The position numbers and the translations under genes were made by a program. Of a stretch of DNA of 64,000 bases, positions 1 through 10,995 are shown one piece after another (the first letter of the stretch is position 1; each line of letters begins with the position of its first letter). The notes beneath the pieces are model-generated. The model was given only the letters and a program-made list of their open reading frames with translations, was not told where the DNA came from and ran no database searches. This DNA comes from Parasphingorhabdus halotolerans. GTDB taxonomy: Bacteria; Pseudomonadota; Alphaproteobacteria; Sphingomonadales; Sphingomonadaceae. The stretch covers positions 3,100,001-3,164,000 of the forward strand of contig NZ_CP051217.1 of the NCBI RefSeq assembly GCF_012516475.1, in the 5' to 3' direction.

Positions 1-1165
1 CGCTGCGAAGCCGGCCTTCGCGGACAAGCCAGATTTTGTTACCGGGTCGCAAGGCTGCCAGTGGAAGCGTAGCATATTGGCCCAAAGCTTTGCCGGTGAT
101 TTCTGCATCAACGAAACTGCCGACGAATAAAGGCGGCGCGCCCGAAGCGCCTCCTGAAACTTCTCGGTCTGGTTGGTTTGCAGCGGGCGCACCGCCGCGT
201 GTCGGGTTGGGAATACGCAGAAAAACGTCAATAGTCCGTGTTTGCGGATTGAGGACGCTGCTGGCTCTATCGACAAAGGCCTGCCAGCGGTAACGTGTGC
301 CGCCATAGACCGAATATATCGATGCTTCGATGCGATTTAGCCCCGGCTGCCACAACGAGGGGATCAACGCTGCTTCCCTTTCTGATAATGGTATAACCGC
401 TTCAAATGTGCCGGTCCCGACTATTGATCCAAGCGATTGCCCGGGGGCAACATAGCTGCCCAAGGCTACTTCTTCCGAACGTACGACCCCGGAAAAAGGA
501 GCACGGACAACCGTGCGCTGCAGCGCTTTTTGCGCGTCGGCCAATTGTGCCTGTGCGCGCCGCAAGGTGGCGCGTGCAGACAGCAATTGGGGCTGGCGGG
601 TCGCGAGCCGGTTTGTGCTCGTTTGTTGTTGCGGGATATTGCTTGCCGTTTGATTTTTGATCAATTCGTCCGGCGGCAATATCCGTGCAGCATAATCGCT
701 GTCATCGACGTTGGCATATTTTCCGCTGCTGCCGTTAATGCGCTGCTGAAAACGGGCGAGTTCAGCTTTAGCCAGCGCGACCTCTTCTCGCGCTTCCATC
801 ACCGCAACATTTTGCGATGCGACATCGGCCTGTGCTGTTTGTACAGCGTTGTTATAATTAGACGGATCAATACGAAACAAGGTTGCTCCGCGCGCAATCC
901 GTTGGCCTTCGCGCAGATTTGGGTTCACATAGACAAGCTTGCCTGCAACTTCCGATGATAAAGTCAGTTCTTCACTAGCGCGGACTGTACCGGCTCCTCT
1001 GATCATCAAATTGCCGGAGCGAATTTCAATAGGAATAGCCTGCACCAGCGGGACAAGCGCTTCCGGCGCCTTTTCTTCAGGCTCGGTGCGCGAAAAGATG
1101 AGCAATGCAGCAATTATAATCGCTGCAAGTAATACCAGTCCGCCGATAATGCGTTGCCGATGCAC
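1..1165 (-). CDS. RND efflux periplasmic adaptor (membrane fusion protein), C-terminus beyond window
   Basis: Periplasmic adaptor that would connect an inner membrane RND pump to the outer membrane channel encoded just upstream. Translation from a GTG directly after the TAA of the channel gene gives an N-terminal membrane anchor (about residues 6-25, GGLVLLAAIIIAALLIF), a first half-lipoyl/barrel segment (SSEVAGKLVYVNPNLREGQ), a long Ala/Gln-rich coiled-coil hairpin (about 100-200) and the returning lipoyl half (VVRAPFSGVVRSEEV). A beta-barrel segment follows with a Gly/Ala-rich insertion near residue 340. At least 388 residues are present and the gene runs off the left edge, so the pump gene itself is not visible. 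The GTG start is inferred from the tight junction; no ATG is better placed. Substrate cannot be told from sequence. Confidence 0.88.
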   Translation of the reverse strand, partial: MHRQRIIGGLVLLAAIIIAALLIFSRTEPEEKAPEALVPLVQAIPIEIRSGNLMIRGAGTVRASEELTLSSEVAGKLVYVNPNLREGQRIARGATLFRIDPSNYNNAVQTAQADVASQNVAVMEAREEVALAKAELARFQQRINGSSGKYANVDDSDYAARILPPDELIKNQTASNIPQQQTSTNRLATRQPQLLSARATLRRAQAQLADAQKALQRTVVRAPFSGVVRSEEVALGSYVAPGQSLGSIVGTGTFEAVIPLSEREAALIPSLWQPGLNRIEASIYSVYGGTRYRWQAFVDRASSVLNPQTRTIDVFLRIPNPTRGGAPAANQPDREVSGGASGAPPLFVGSFVDAEITGKALGQYATLPLAALRPGNKIWLVREGRLRS

Positions 1166-2659
1166 TTATTTGTCTCCCTGAATGACTGGATTGGTGTCGG
1201 GAACGCTGGAACCATCATTCCAGCTGCCGCCCAAAGCGCGATGAACCGCGAGCCTTGCCAAAGCGACATCGCGCGCCGCCGATGACAGCGAAGATTGTAC
1301 CTGATATTGCGCCCGCAAGGCATCAAGATAATCAACATAACTGCCAACACCGCTAGCAAAGCGGCGCGATTGCAGCTGCGCCGCGCTTGACGCTTCGTCC
1401 AGTTGCGAGAAAAGGAACCGGTAGCGCTGTCGCTCCTCTTCATATCGTTCCATAGCCGAACCTACCTCCTGATAGGCTGTGAGAACAGTGCGCGCATAAA
1501 CCGCCGTTTGCTGAGCATATTGCGCATCGGCAATTTCGATATTTGCTCTTATCCTTCCACCTTGAAACAAGGGTGCGGTGAGGCTTGCTCCCAAGTTGAG
1601 GACCCATTTATCAAAAATATCGAACAACCCGGCAGGACTTCCGGCTTGCGAACCGGATGCCGCAGACAGGCTGAGAGATGGAAAACGCTCTGCGCGTCTT
1701 GCGCCGAGATTATAGCGCGCTGAATCGAGTCTGCGTCCTTCTGCATAGATGTCCGGTCGTTGCTCAAGCAATGCAATGGGAAGTCCGGAAGGAATGGGTC
1801 TGAAAATCAGTTTAGGAGTCAGTTTTTGCGCCAAAAACTGGTCCATGTTATCGGAATAGCGTCCAACCAATACTGCTAGCTGCCCTTCGGTAGCGGCCAA
1901 CTGGCTTTCACGTTGAGGCAATCCGGCCTGAATATTCCTAAAATCCTGCCGGACCTGATAAAGTTCAAACGAACTGGCGAGACCCCGTTGATAGCGATTT
2001 TCGGTCTGCTCAACGCGGTCACCCAATATATCGATAATTTTTACGGTCAGCTCAATTTGATGACGTGCATCGACAATATCAAAATAGCTGGTGATTGTTT
2101 CTGCTTGCACCGCGAGGCGAACGGCCTGGAGATCGGCAGCGGCTGCAAAGGCATCGGCCCGGCCTGCTCGAGCGCCATTGCGCAACTTATCCCAGATATC
2201 GAGTTCGTAGGAAAACGCGAGACTGGAGGAATAATTTTCTATCTCGATCCGCTGCGTTCCGGCGCCGGGAACAGAGCCAAAAGCGGTTCCTGCCGATGGA
2301 GAATCCGAATAGCTGCCATCGACACCGGCGTTGATCTGAGGAAAAAGCCCACTCCTAGATATGCGCGCCTGTGCCTCTGCGGCCCGCAATCTTGCCGATG
2401 CTTCCGCAAGGTCGAGGTTTTTTGCCAGCGCTTCATCGAGCAAACTGTTGAGTACTGGATCTTCAAAATAGGTCCACCAACGTTCAGGTTTGTAGCTTCC
2501 GGCGCCATCTATCTTGTTATATGCTTGTGGGACGCTCGCGGCGATTTCGGGTGCTTTGGAGTCAGGGGCCATAGTCATGCAGCCACTGGTCATCAGTGCG
2601 GCGGCGAAGAGCCAGATAATACCGCTATGGATGCTGTGAGTCACGAGTTGAACCGCCAT
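1166..2659 (-). CDS. RND efflux outer membrane channel lipoprotein (OprM/NodT family)
   Basis: TolC-like outer membrane exit duct. The chosen start (MAVQLV) gives 497 residues with a lipoprotein signal peptide ending in LMTSGC (lipidated Cys27). A longer reading to 2719 adds 20 residues ahead of the signal peptide and is less likely. Two repeated outer-membrane-efflux halves are seen: LNSLLDEALAKNLDLAEASA begins the first, and conserved stretches such as RPDIYAEGRRLDSARYN and APLFQGGRI mark the second. Family length is usually 460-500, which fits. It precedes the adaptor gene with no gap, so the two are one transcription unit, divergent from a TetR regulator. Confidence 0.92.
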   Translation of the reverse strand: MAVQLVTHSIHSGIIWLFAAALMTSGCMTMAPDSKAPEIAASVPQAYNKIDGAGSYKPERWWTYFEDPVLNSLLDEALAKNLDLAEASARLRAAEAQARISRSGLFPQINAGVDGSYSDSPSAGTAFGSVPGAGTQRIEIENYSSSLAFSYELDIWDKLRNGARAGRADAFAAAADLQAVRLAVQAETITSYFDIVDARHQIELTVKIIDILGDRVEQTENRYQRGLASSFELYQVRQDFRNIQAGLPQRESQLAATEGQLAVLVGRYSDNMDQFLAQKLTPKLIFRPIPSGLPIALLEQRPDIYAEGRRLDSARYNLGARRAERFPSLSLSAASGSQAGSPAGLFDIFDKWVLNLGASLTAPLFQGGRIRANIEIADAQYAQQTAVYARTVLTAYQEVGSAMERYEEERQRYRFLFSQLDEASSAAQLQSRRFASGVGSYVDYLDALRAQYQVQSSLSSAARDVALARLAVHRALGGSWNDGSSVPDTNPVIQGDK

Positions 2660-2707
2660 TGAAACGACTTGGACTTTACCAAGCCGTTGCAAAGTGCCAT
2701 TGCTGCA

Positions 2708-2745
2708 ATTGAACGTCAACGTTTAAATGTACGATGGTGTTCAAT
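2708..2745. promoter_or_regulatory. Inverted repeat in the efflux/TetR divergent intergenic region, candidate operator
   Basis: Perfect 7-bp arms ATTGAAC (2708-2714) and GTTCAAT (2739-2745) lie between the efflux operon start (2659) and the TetR start (2791). The 24-nt spacing is wide for one TetR dimer, so it may be two half-operators or chance. Placement is what makes it a candidate; no promoter boxes were assigned with confidence. Confidence 0.35.
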
Positions 2746-2790
2746 TTAGTAGGGCATTTGAAGAGGTCGCTTCTTCACGGGAATAAAGGC

Positions 2791-3435
2791 ATGGCAGGCA
2801 CGAACGACAATATGGTTCACCCGAAAACCGATAGACCAGCGAGTCAGCGCAAAATTGATAAAATACTAGATGCTGCGCGCGTTGAATTTTTTACCAACGG
2901 TTTTTCTGCCTCAACAATAGAGGCAATTGCTGCCCGCGCTGAGGTATCCAAAGTCACCATCTATAGCTGGTTCAAGGACAAGGAAAATCTGTTTGCGCAG
3001 CTGGTGCAGTCGGAATGTGCTCATATGCGAGAAAATTTTGTTGTCGATAATCTGGAAGACCGGGATCTGCGAGATATTTTGCTGCATGCAGCCCATGGCA
3101 TGCTCGATTTTCTGACACGTAGCGAGATGGTAAGGTTTGAACGTATCCTAGCTGCGGAAGTCAATCGTGATCCGAGGATTGGAGAATATTTTCTGGACAA
3201 CGGACCGCGTATTTTGCTCAATGAGTTGACCAAGCTTTTGCAGGCTTCAATCGACAAGGGAGAAATTCACAGCGATGATGTTGCCGCCTCAGCGGAAATG
3301 TTCCCGGCGCTGGTCATGGGGAGAACGGATTTTTTCCTTCGCTATGGGCACGAAATCAAAATGTCCGCCGCTGAGAAAGACAAGCGGGCAGTGCGTGCGG
3401 TTGATTCTTGGCTGTTAATTCACAAGACGCAATAA
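2791..3435 (+). CDS. TetR/AcrR-family transcriptional regulator
   Basis: Probable repressor of the divergent efflux operon. The chosen start MAGTND (214 residues) follows a purine-rich GGGAATAAAGG; an upstream ATG at 2734 would add 19 residues before the domain. The N-terminal three-helix DNA-binding domain shows the helix-turn-helix core TIEAIAARAEVSKVTIYSWF followed by the usual KDKENLF. The C-terminal ligand-binding/dimerisation part (ILHAAHGMLDFL, RFERILAAEVNRDPRI) resembles the AefR-like TetR C-terminal family. Divergent placement beside RND adaptor and channel genes is the classic layout of a local efflux repressor. The inducing ligand is unknown. Confidence 0.9.
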   Translation: MAGTNDNMVHPKTDRPASQRKIDKILDAARVEFFTNGFSASTIEAIAARAEVSKVTIYSWFKDKENLFAQLVQSECAHMRENFVVDNLEDRDLRDILLHAAHGMLDFLTRSEMVRFERILAAEVNRDPRIGEYFLDNGPRILLNELTKLLQASIDKGEIHSDDVAASAEMFPALVMGRTDFFLRYGHEIKMSAAEKDKRAVRAVDSWLLIHKTQ

Positions 3436-3437
3436 AT

Positions 3438-3455
3438 CTCCCTATCAAATGGGAG
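3438..3455 (+). terminator. Weak stem-loop after the TetR gene
   Basis: CTCCC (3438-3442) and GGGAG (3451-3455) form a 5-bp stem with an 8-nt loop just after the TetR stop and before the convergent cytochrome gene. No clear T-run follows, so activity is uncertain. Confidence 0.3.
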
Positions 3456-3479
3456 TGAAGAAATTTATCACCCTACAGA

Positions 3480-3965
3480 TCAATTTGGATTTTTCAGGTA
3501 CGCAATCACATCTGCGCGCTGCTGGGCATCGGGCATGCCGGCGAAGATCATCTTCGTTTTGGGAATTACGGCCTGCGGGTCTGCCAAATATTCGAAAAGC
3601 TGTTCTTCGGTCCACGTGATGCCGCTGCTGGCATTGGCCGGAGAATATTTATAACCTTTGATAGAGCCGGCCGTTGCGCCGACAATGCCAGCGAGCGATG
3701 GACCGACCATGTTGACGCCCGGATCGGTTACATGGCAAGTACGGCACTGGGCGAATGCCATTTTTCCCTTGGCCGGGTCGCCGGTCAGGCTGGCGAAAGT
3801 CACTGGTGCCGCTTCAGCCGTCGCTTCAGCTGCCGCGCTTTCGGTAGTGCTTCCCCCAGTATCGCTGGAGTCTGATCCGCCGCCAGAGCAGGCGGAGGCC
3901 AAAGCGGATGCTGCAATAAGGGTTGCGATTGTTCTTAAATGTGTTTTGAAATCCGCTCTGATCAT
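3480..3965 (-). CDS. Monohaem class I c-type cytochrome, predicted lipoprotein
   Basis: Small electron carrier predicted to be exported and lipid-anchored on the periplasmic side. The 161-residue product has a signal peptide ending ALASAC (Cys26), then a low-complexity Ser/Ala/Glu tether (27-53). The haem motif is C74-R-T-C77-H78. A probable axial Met lies in TKMIFAGM near the C-terminus, and the GPSLAGIVG segment is typical of cytochrome c. The ribosome binding site AGGGAGCAG sits just before the ATG. Its neighbours do not identify a partner; it lies convergent to the TetR gene and downstream of fadH on the same strand with a 110-bp gap. Confidence 0.87.
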   Translation of the reverse strand: MIRADFKTHLRTIATLIAASALASACSGGGSDSSDTGGSTTESAAAEATAEAAPVTFASLTGDPAKGKMAFAQCRTCHVTDPGVNMVGPSLAGIVGATAGSIKGYKYSPANASSGITWTEEQLFEYLADPQAVIPKTKMIFAGMPDAQQRADVIAYLKNPN

Positions 3966-4075
3966 ATCTGCTCCCTTATTATTATCCTCGCGGCACGTTA
4001 GCGTGCTTGCCCTTTAGTGGCTGGGCATAGGTCAATTAAAAATCATTTGGAAGCCAGTTTTTTGACGCGACAGTC

Positions 4076-6220
<2,145 letters not shown>

Positions 6221-6308
6221 CTAGGCATAGTGACAGCTTGACCTGACGATCACAAAAGCCGATCTAGCACCTCAAAGTTTCAATCAAAATATTCTACTGG
6301 AGAGTGCA

Positions 6309-7733
6309 ATGGAAAAATATCTGCAACATTATATCAATGGTCAATGGGTCGATTCCATCGGAGGAACGGTGCATGAAGTAATCAGCCCGTCAACCGAAGA
6401 AGCGTGTACGCAAATCACTCTGGGAACCAAAGCTGATGTTGACGCTGCAGTTGCTGCTGCGAAAGCAGCCTATGTAACGTATAGCCAGACAACGCGCGAG
6501 GAGCGGCTGGCTTTGCTTGGCCGGATTGTTGAAGAATATCAGAAACGCATGCCGGATATTGCCCAATCCATGGCGGCGGAAATGGGTGCTCCGGTAAGTC
6601 TGGGCGCAGCAGCGCAAGCGCCGGCAGGACTCGGTGGTTTCATGGGCACGATTGAAGCGCTAAAGAATTTTCAATTCTCCGAGGTCGTTGGCCCCAACAC
6701 CATTGTTTATGAACCCATCGGTATCGTCGGAATGATAACGCCTTGGAACTGGCCGCTAAACCAGATCGCGCTCAAGGTTGCTCCGGCGCTGGCAGGCGGG
6801 AACTGCATGATCCTCAAACCATCCGAGGAATGCCCCGGCAATGCTGCCATATTGGCGGAGATCATGGATGCTGCAGGTGTACCAGCAGGCGTATTCAATC
6901 TGGTGCAGGGCGATGGACCGGGCGTCGGCGCGGCTATTTCAGCGCATCCCGGCATTGATATGGTGAGCTTCACCGGCTCAACCCGCGCCGGCATATTGGT
7001 TGCCAAGGCGGCTGCCGATACCGTCAAACGTGTCCATCAGGAGCTTGGTGGAAAATCGCCGAACCTTGTTTTGCCGGGTGCCGATCTGGAAACCGTTTTG
7101 CCGCCAACCGTCAGCGGTGTGCTAATCAATTCCGGCCAGAGCTGTATCGCACCGACTAAAGTGCTGGTCCACAGCAGCCAGTCGCAGGAAGCCACCCAAA
7201 AGATCACCGATATATTTGCTAGCCAGGAAGTTGGCGATCCGATGACCGAAGGCGGGCATTTGGGGCCGGTGGTGAACAAGGCACAATATGACAAAATCCA
7301 GGACCTGATCCAGTCGGCGATTGACGAAGGCGCGACGCTGGAAACTGGCGGCACCGGTTTACCGACGAATGTTAATCGTGGCTACTATGTCAAACCAACG
7401 GTTTTCAGCGGCGTGAATTCCACCATGCGGATCGTGAAGGAAGAGATATTCGGACCCGTTATTACGGTGATGAGCTACGATGATATTGATGATGCGGTGA
7501 CCACTGCCAATGATACCGACTATGGATTGTCCGCAGTGATATCCGGTGATCCAGCGGAAGCGGCGAAAGTGGCTCCGCGACTGCGCGCAGGTATGGTCGC
7601 TATAAACAATTGGGGCCCAGCACCGGGCGCGCCTTTCGGCGGTTACAAGCAATCGGGCAACGGCAGGGAAGGCGGCATTTATGGCCTTCGCGACTTTATG
7701 GAAATGAAATCCATCAGCGGGATTCCCGCCTGA
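6309..7733 (+). CDS. NAD(P)-dependent aldehyde dehydrogenase (ALDH superfamily)
   Basis: Oxidises an aldehyde to the acid in the cytosol; the specific substrate cannot be assigned. The 474 residues carry the complete catalytic set: the oxyanion Asn in PWNWPLNQI, the cofactor loop VSFTGSTRAG, general base Glu245 in HQELGGKSPN and nucleophile Cys279 in NSGQSC. The C-terminal EEIFGPV and PFGGYKQSGNGRE motifs are present. The start is supported by GGAGAG eight bases upstream. It faces fadH across a 208-bp divergent intergenic region, so a shared lipid or aldehyde catabolic role is plausible but only inferred. Confidence 0.93.
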   Translation: MEKYLQHYINGQWVDSIGGTVHEVISPSTEEACTQITLGTKADVDAAVAAAKAAYVTYSQTTREERLALLGRIVEEYQKRMPDIAQSMAAEMGAPVSLGAAAQAPAGLGGFMGTIEALKNFQFSEVVGPNTIVYEPIGIVGMITPWNWPLNQIALKVAPALAGGNCMILKPSEECPGNAAILAEIMDAAGVPAGVFNLVQGDGPGVGAAISAHPGIDMVSFTGSTRAGILVAKAAADTVKRVHQELGGKSPNLVLPGADLETVLPPTVSGVLINSGQSCIAPTKVLVHSSQSQEATQKITDIFASQEVGDPMTEGGHLGPVVNKAQYDKIQDLIQSAIDEGATLETGGTGLPTNVNRGYYVKPTVFSGVNSTMRIVKEEIFGPVITVMSYDDIDDAVTTANDTDYGLSAVISGDPAEAAKVAPRLRAGMVAINNWGPAPGAPFGGYKQSGNGREGGIYGLRDFMEMKSISGIPA

Positions 7734-7750
7734 GATGGAATAGATGGAGG

Positions 7751-7768
7751 CTCAAATCGCTATTTGAG
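7751..7768 (+). terminator. Stem-loop after the aldehyde dehydrogenase gene
   Basis: CTCAAAT (7751-7757), loop CGCT, ATTTGAG (7762-7768), 17 bp after the ALDH stop. No T-run follows, so this may be a weak or Rho-assisted terminator or an mRNA end stabiliser. Confidence 0.4.
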
Positions 7769-7806
7769 GCTGCGTTGATCGCGGTTCCACAATATTGCTG
7801 TTAAAG

Positions 7807-7818
7807 TTGTCCGGACAA
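7807..7818. promoter_or_regulatory. 12-bp perfect palindrome upstream of the oxidoreductase gene
   Basis: TTGTCCGGACAA is a perfect palindrome 61 bp before the ATG of the MDR oxidoreductase. It could be an operator for a dimeric regulator; nothing else supports this. Confidence 0.3.
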
Positions 7819-7879
7819 ATATATGGCATTACTATTGTGATTCAACCCTGTCCGGCTTGAAATATTTGGAGAACCACGA

Positions 7880-8889
7880 ATGACGCAGTCTCAAGCGATT
7901 GTCCTGCCACATCTTATTGAAGCAAAGCCGGTTGCGGGGGATTTTTCGTTACAACAGGCAGACTTGCCAGCCTTGATCGATGGCGATCTGCTGGTGCGGG
8001 TGATATATCTTTCGCTTGATCCTTATATTGGCACTGCGTTGCGTGGACGGCATATGACGCCGCAACCGAGCCCGGGAGATGTTGTCCCTGGTGGGGGATC
8101 GCTCAGGTCGTTGAATCCAAATCTCCAGATTTCTCCGTTGGAGATTATGTGTCTGGCGAAATCGGCTGGCGCGATCACGCTGTTGTAGAAGCGACCACTA
8201 TGCGCAAGATTGATGCCGGAGCGGCGCCGCTATCGGCGCAAATCGGTGTTGCAGGCATGCCAGGTCTAACCGCCTATGCCAGCATTCATCATTTGGCTGA
8301 GGTAAAAGCCGGAGACCATGTGCTGGTTTCTTCTGCCGCCGGACCAGTTGGCGGGACTGTGGGTCAGATTGCTCGCATCATGGGCGCGGCCAATGTTGTC
8401 GGTATCGCAGGTTCGGACGAAAAATGTGCTCTGGTGAAGGACGCATACGGTTTTGATGATTGCATCAATTACAAACAAGCAGACTGGAAGGAACGGCTGG
8501 CAGCGGCCATGCCTCAGGGTATTAATGTCTATCATGACAATGTCGGCGGTGAACTGCTCGATACCGCGCTCGATAATCTGGCCAATTATGGCCGCGTCGT
8601 GCTTTGCGGGTTGGCCTCGCAATATCATGCCGACGAGCGTCCCGTCGGTCCCAATCCGGGAACCTATATCGTTAAGCGCGCCAAAGTCATGGGCCTTGTG
8701 GTTTATGATTTTGCGCAGGAGCAAGATGCGGTGACCAAAAAAATCGGCGAATGGATTGCGGAGAAGAAACTCCATTATGTCGAAGATCGCGTGGAAGGTC
8801 TCGACCAAGCTCCCATCCTGTTCGAAAAATTGATGCGCGGCGAGAATATTGGCAAATGCGTGGTTGCCGTCGCACCGGAGACTATCTGA
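7880..8889 (+). pseudogene. NADP-dependent MDR oxidoreductase (zinc-free alkenal/enone reductase type), frameshifted
   Basis: The gene matches the zinc-independent medium-chain reductase group (leukotriene B4 dehydrogenase / CurA-like) that reduces alpha,beta-unsaturated carbonyls. The first reading frame (from ATG 7880) encodes the substrate-side start (LSLDPYIGTALRGRHM) up to GDVVPGGG. Homology then continues in another frame with IAQVVESK, then GDYVSGEIGWRDHAVV, the cofactor loop SSAAGPVGGTVGQIA and the C-terminus YVEDRVEGLDQAP. The break sits at a run of five G (8093-8097); one more G would restore the frame. The intact product would be about 336 residues, a normal length. It is either a recent inactivating deletion or a sequencing error in the G-run. 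Confidence 0.85.
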
Positions 8890-8936
8890 GGGAACTGCTA
8901 TTAAGATACTGCTACGAAGATGAAGCGGGTTGCGAT

Positions 8937-10022
8937 TTACGCGCTCTCATCATCGGCGTAGCCAAAACCCTCCGGTTCCGGCCAGTCCATTGAGGTCATG
9001 GCCATGGCCCGAAATAAGCGGCCCATTTCATCAAAATGAGTAAGGCGGTGCAACGCTGCTTCAATTGTTTCCGCTTCTTTAGGCACGGCTTGGGCCAGCG
9101 ATTTTGCGCGATGATCAATGCCGATTGCTTTGAGCCATTGTCCCTGACCAGTCGGCCCGTGAACATTGAGCAAACGGGTCCGCGCGACATTTGCGAGTTC
9201 AAGAAAATTGACATGTGCGGTGAGATCGGATCTGCCGGGGCTTTCAAAAGGACTGATCGGCAGATGGTCTTTAACCGCTTGCAACGTGCTGCCAGTGCCC
9301 GGCTCATCATAGCCATAGTCGATCAACAGCAAAACACCGCCTTGTTTGGCTAGGCGGTTGCCCAGCGTACTCAAGATATCAATACTCGCGGGTGAGCTTT
9401 CCAATATCGTTCCGATCGGAAATTCGTTTTTGACGGAAATTTTATCGGCAACGGTTTGCGTGCCGGCAATGGCGATGAACTTATTGCGTTCGCGTGCGAC
9501 CATGTTTCGCCGCCAACCGGCCTGCGTGGAGACAAATTGCTCGATAGGTAGCGCGTCAAAAAACTCGTTGGCGACGATCAGCAGCGGCCCGTCTTCCGGC
9601 AATGTGTCCACGGTATCATGCCAAGATGCATGCGCGTGCAATTCCGCCTGTTTGGCTTTGAGAACGGGGCTGGTTTCAACAAAATGAACTTCCGGATCGC
9701 AGCCGAATTTTGCCATGGCACGAAAGGCGTCATCGGCGAGCGTGCCCCGACCAGGGCCAAGCTCAACATAATGACAGTGACTCGGCGCACCTTTACGCAA
9801 CCAGATATCGGCGAGCCATATCCCGATCATCTCGCCAAACATCTGGCTGATTTCGGGCGCTGTTATAAAGTCGCCTGCTTCCCCAAGCGGATCTTTGCTG
9901 GCATAATAGGCCGTATTGGCGATACCCATATATTCGCCGAGCGTGATTGGCCCATTTTTGTCAATTTTCGCGGCTAGCAAATGTTCGGCAGAATCGGTTT
10001 CAGGCCCTATGTTTTTAGGCAA
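8937..10022 (-). CDS. SAM-dependent methyltransferase, MidA/NDUFAF7 family (COG1565)
   Basis: Family relatives methylate an arginine of the NDUFS2 subunit of respiratory complex I in mitochondria; the bacterial role is presumed related but unproven. The 361-residue product has the family start ([17 protein letters not shown]), the SAM-binding loop [15 protein letters not shown], the acidic segment [13 protein letters not shown] and the [15 protein letters not shown] motif typical of this family. The gene overlaps the end of lgt by 8 bp on the same strand, and lgt with this methyltransferase is a common alphaproteobacterial pair. Confidence 0.88.
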   Translation of the reverse strand: MPKNIGPETDSAEHLLAAKIDKNGPITLGEYMGIANTAYYASKDPLGEAGDFITAPEISQMFGEMIGIWLADIWLRKGAPSHCHYVELGPGRGTLADDAFRAMAKFGCDPEVHFVETSPVLKAKQAELHAHASWHDTVDTLPEDGPLLIVANEFFDALPIEQFVSTQAGWRRNMVARERNKFIAIAGTQTVADKISVKNEFPIGTILESSPASIDILSTLGNRLAKQGGVLLLIDYGYDEPGTGSTLQAVKDHLPISPFESPGRSDLTAHVNFLELANVARTRLLNVHGPTGQGQWLKAIGIDHRAKSLAQAVPKEAETIEAALHRLTHFDEMGRLFRAMAMTSMDWPEPEGFGYADDESA

Positions 10023-10881
10023 CGCTAGTATCTCCGGATACGGGCTCTATGCGAACCCTGCGACCTTTGGCGGTGAATACCAGATAAAGGCCGAGAAGGA
10101 TCATGGGTAATGATAGCCATTGACCCATGCTCAAACCCGATTGTTCAACCAGCCATTGCAGCTGTTGATCCGGTTGGCGGAAAAACTCGATTATGAACCG
10201 CGCGATTCCATAGTCTAGGGCCGCAACGCCGACCAGCAGGCCCGGTTTATATCTGGCGTCTGTTTTCCAGAACAGGAACCAGAGTACGGCGAACATCAAA
10301 ACACCTTCCAGGCCTGCTTCATAAAGCTGGCTGGGGTGACGGGCGACTTCTCCACCCATGGGAAAAACCACTGCCCATGATACATCGGTTGCACGGCCCC
10401 AAAGCTCGCCGTTGACGAAGTTTGCGAGGCGACCGAAGAATAATCCGAACGGGATTACGCAAGCGACATAGTCGCAGAACCGCAGGAAATTGATCTTCTC
10501 TTTGCGGGTCAGCCACCAAATAGCGATAATTACGCCCAAGGTTCCGCCATGCAAGGACATGCCGCCCTGCCAGACTTTGAAGATATCCAGCGGGTTGGCG
10601 AGAATGGATGGGTTATAGAAGACTATGTAACCCAATCGTCCGCCGATAATGATGCCGAGCGTTGCCCAGAAGATAAAATCATCCGCGTGGCGGCGTGCCA
10701 TTGGCGCTCCGGGTTGCGCAATGAGCTTGGTCAGATACCAGTAGCCGATCAAAATGCCCGCCAGATATGCGAGTGAATACCATTTTAACTGGAAAAAGCC
10801 GAGATCAAGGGCAGTGGGTGACAGGCCCAGCTCCTCAAATCGCGTAAATTGGGCCGCATTGGCCAAGATTATATCAATCAA
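10015..10881 (-). CDS. lgt: Prolipoprotein diacylglyceryl transferase
   Basis: Inner membrane enzyme that transfers diacylglycerol from phosphatidylglycerol to the lipobox cysteine of prolipoproteins, the first step of lipoprotein maturation. The 288 residues span about seven membrane segments. The family signature [14 protein letters not shown] is intact, as is [12 protein letters not shown]. It would serve the several lipoproteins encoded in this window. Translationally coupled to the downstream MidA-like gene and divergent from an acyl-CoA ligase. Confidence 0.96.
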   Translation of the reverse strand: MIDIILANAAQFTRFEELGLSPTALDLGFFQLKWYSLAYLAGILIGYWYLTKLIAQPGAPMARRHADDFIFWATLGIIIGGRLGYIVFYNPSILANPLDIFKVWQGGMSLHGGTLGVIIAIWWLTRKEKINFLRFCDYVACVIPFGLFFGRLANFVNGELWGRATDVSWAVVFPMGGEVARHPSQLYEAGLEGVLMFAVLWFLFWKTDARYKPGLLVGVAALDYGIARFIIEFFRQPDQQLQWLVEQSGLSMGQWLSLPMILLGLYLVFTAKGRRVRIEPVSGDTSVA

Positions 10882-10995
10882 CTCTTTTCCCCACTATGTT
10901 TCGTGTCCATATAAAGGGAAATTCCCCTATACCAAGAGGGAAACAACGGGATTCCAATCTATATCTGGTATCCACATTCGGGAGAGAGAATAAAA

